Assembly (NCBI GenBank): GCA_030667725.1
Contig: DAOUVH010000077.1
Span: 1 to 5,873 of the forward strand
Reading direction: 5' to 3'
DNA from: Candidatus Cloacimonadota bacterium
GTDB lineage: Bacteria; Cloacimonadota; Cloacimonadia; Cloacimonadales; TCS61
Length of the DNA: 5,873 nt
The notes below the pieces were generated by a model, which made no database searches, had not been told where the DNA came from, and saw only the letters and a list, made by a program, of their open reading frames with translations. Below are positions 5,153-5,873 of this stretch, piece by piece. Position 1 is the stretch's first letter. Every line of letters starts with the position of its first letter. The position numbers and the translations under genes are program-made.

Positions 5153-5873
5153 ATGAATGATGTAATTGTTATAATCGCTAATGCGATTCGAGGAACAGAA
5201 TTTGAGAATAATACCTTTATTGCGGGTGGATTTGTACGCGATAAGGTTATGGGAATAGAGAGTAATGATCTGGATATTGTCGTCGCACTTCCCAATGGCG
5301 GTATCGCTCTTGCACAATTATTATACAAAAAAGAAATATCTTCTCGTCCGGTAATTTTTCAGCGGTTTGGCACAGCACAGGTGATTATTTCAGGATATAA
5401 GATCGAGTTTATTATGGCGCGAAAAGAATCTTATCGAGATAAAAACCGCAAACCAGATGTAGCTCACGGTACCATAATCGAAGATATCTTCCGTCGTGAT
5501 TTCACAGTTAATTCACTTATTATGAATGTATTGAATGGTAAAATCCAGGATATCTCCGGTAAAGGAATTACCGATATCAAAGCTAAGATAATCCGCGCCA
5601 CTTCACAACCAGATATCATCTTTGAAGAAGATCCTCTAAGAATGTTGCGTGCTGTCCGTTTTGCTGTACAGCTTGGTTTCTCAATTGAAGAGAATACAAT
5701 GAATGGTATCATTCGGAATGCACAAATGTTAAAACACATTTCCCGTGAAAGAATAAGGGATGAACTTATTAAGATCCTCTTATCTACTGCTCCTGCTGAT
5801 GGAATAAGAATGCTGGTGCATTCTGGTATGATGCAATATATTATCCCTGAATTAGTCCTGTTAGCTGGTGCAC
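5153..5873 (+). CDS. cca: CCA-adding enzyme / poly(A) polymerase family nucleotidyltransferase (3' partial)
   Basis: The frame opens at ATG 5153, six bases after the rsmE stop, and stays open for 240 codons to the window edge. Class II nucleotidyltransferase motifs appear in order: G25-G-F-V-R-D30, the metal-binding pair D39-L-D41, RRDFTVNSL (114-122), DISGKG (133-138) with IIRA (146-149), E159-D-P-L-R163 (the EDxxR base-selecting motif) leading into MLRAVRF, and ERIRDEL (199-205). These enzymes add or repair the 3' CCA of tRNAs using CTP and ATP; close relatives are A-adding enzymes or poly(A) polymerases. The missing C-terminus (RNA-binding domain, possibly HD domain) would help decide. The ribosome-binding site is weak (AAAGAA), which suggests translation coupled to rsmE. 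Confidence 0.9.
   Translation, partial: MNDVIVIIANAIRGTEFENNTFIAGGFVRDKVMGIESNDLDIVVALPNGGIALAQLLYKKEISSRPVIFQRFGTAQVIISGYKIEFIMARKESYRDKNRKPDVAHGTIIEDIFRRDFTVNSLIMNVLNGKIQDISGKGITDIKAKIIRATSQPDIIFEEDPLRMLRAVRFAVQLGFSIEENTMNGIIRNAQMLKHISRERIRDELIKILLSTAPADGIRMLVHSGMMQYIIPELVLLAGA

Noticed and set aside
5120..5739. Antisense frames across the rsmE/cca junction and in the cca gene
   Set aside because: The + strand frame from 5153 carries the full ordered motif set of a nucleotidyltransferase, so these are shadows.

Overview
The window reads as ordinary chromosomal DNA from an AT-rich, probably Gram-negative anaerobe. Three things point that way: a biotin-dependent carboxylase/transcarboxylase operon of the methylmalonyl-CoA (propionate/succinate) type, an inner-membrane protein with three SPOR (peptidoglycan-binding) domains, and AT-rich spacers. 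Most genes have clear AGGAG/GGAGG ribosome-binding sites, which argues against Bacteroidota, where such sites are usually weak. A Cloacimonadota-like or other FCB-superphylum bacterium fits, but this is inference from style and gene content, not a sequence match.

Left part (1-2695, + strand): a carboxylase operon. It holds the last 54 codons of an acyl-CoA carboxylase/decarboxylase carboxyltransferase (PccB/MmdA, '12S' type), a 56-codon gene with a TTG start (385-555) that looks like a small accessory subunit, and a 634-residue OadA/PycB-type protein that fuses a pyruvate/oxaloacetate carboxyltransferase ('5S') to a biotinyl domain ('1.3S'). Together they could move a carboxyl group between methylmalonyl-CoA and pyruvate/oxaloacetate on one biotin carrier. 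The operon ends in a strong hairpin terminator. Both internal gaps carry repeat-like DNA: a hexamer array of about nine units ending four bases before the small gene's ribosome-binding site, and a purine-rich 16-base tandem repeat followed by a 24-codon remnant of an S23/four-helix-bundle gene.

Middle part (2723-4129, - strand): a single convergent gene for a membrane-anchored periplasmic protein with three SPOR domains and a C-terminal bacterial SH3 domain. Its 3' end faces the carboxylase operon, and the same hairpin may serve both directions. An AT-rich divergent spacer (4130-4414) follows, with a perfect 15-base dyad.

Right part (4415-5873, + strand): an RNA-processing pair. rsmE (16S rRNA m3U1498 methyltransferase) is followed six bases later by the start of a CCA-adding enzyme/poly(A)-polymerase family gene that runs off the window.

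No rRNA or tRNA gene, CRISPR array, transposase or complete mobile element was seen. The parts most worth a second look are the two repeat-laden gaps of the carboxylase operon and the small gene between them. I do not see a wholly new multi-gene system here.
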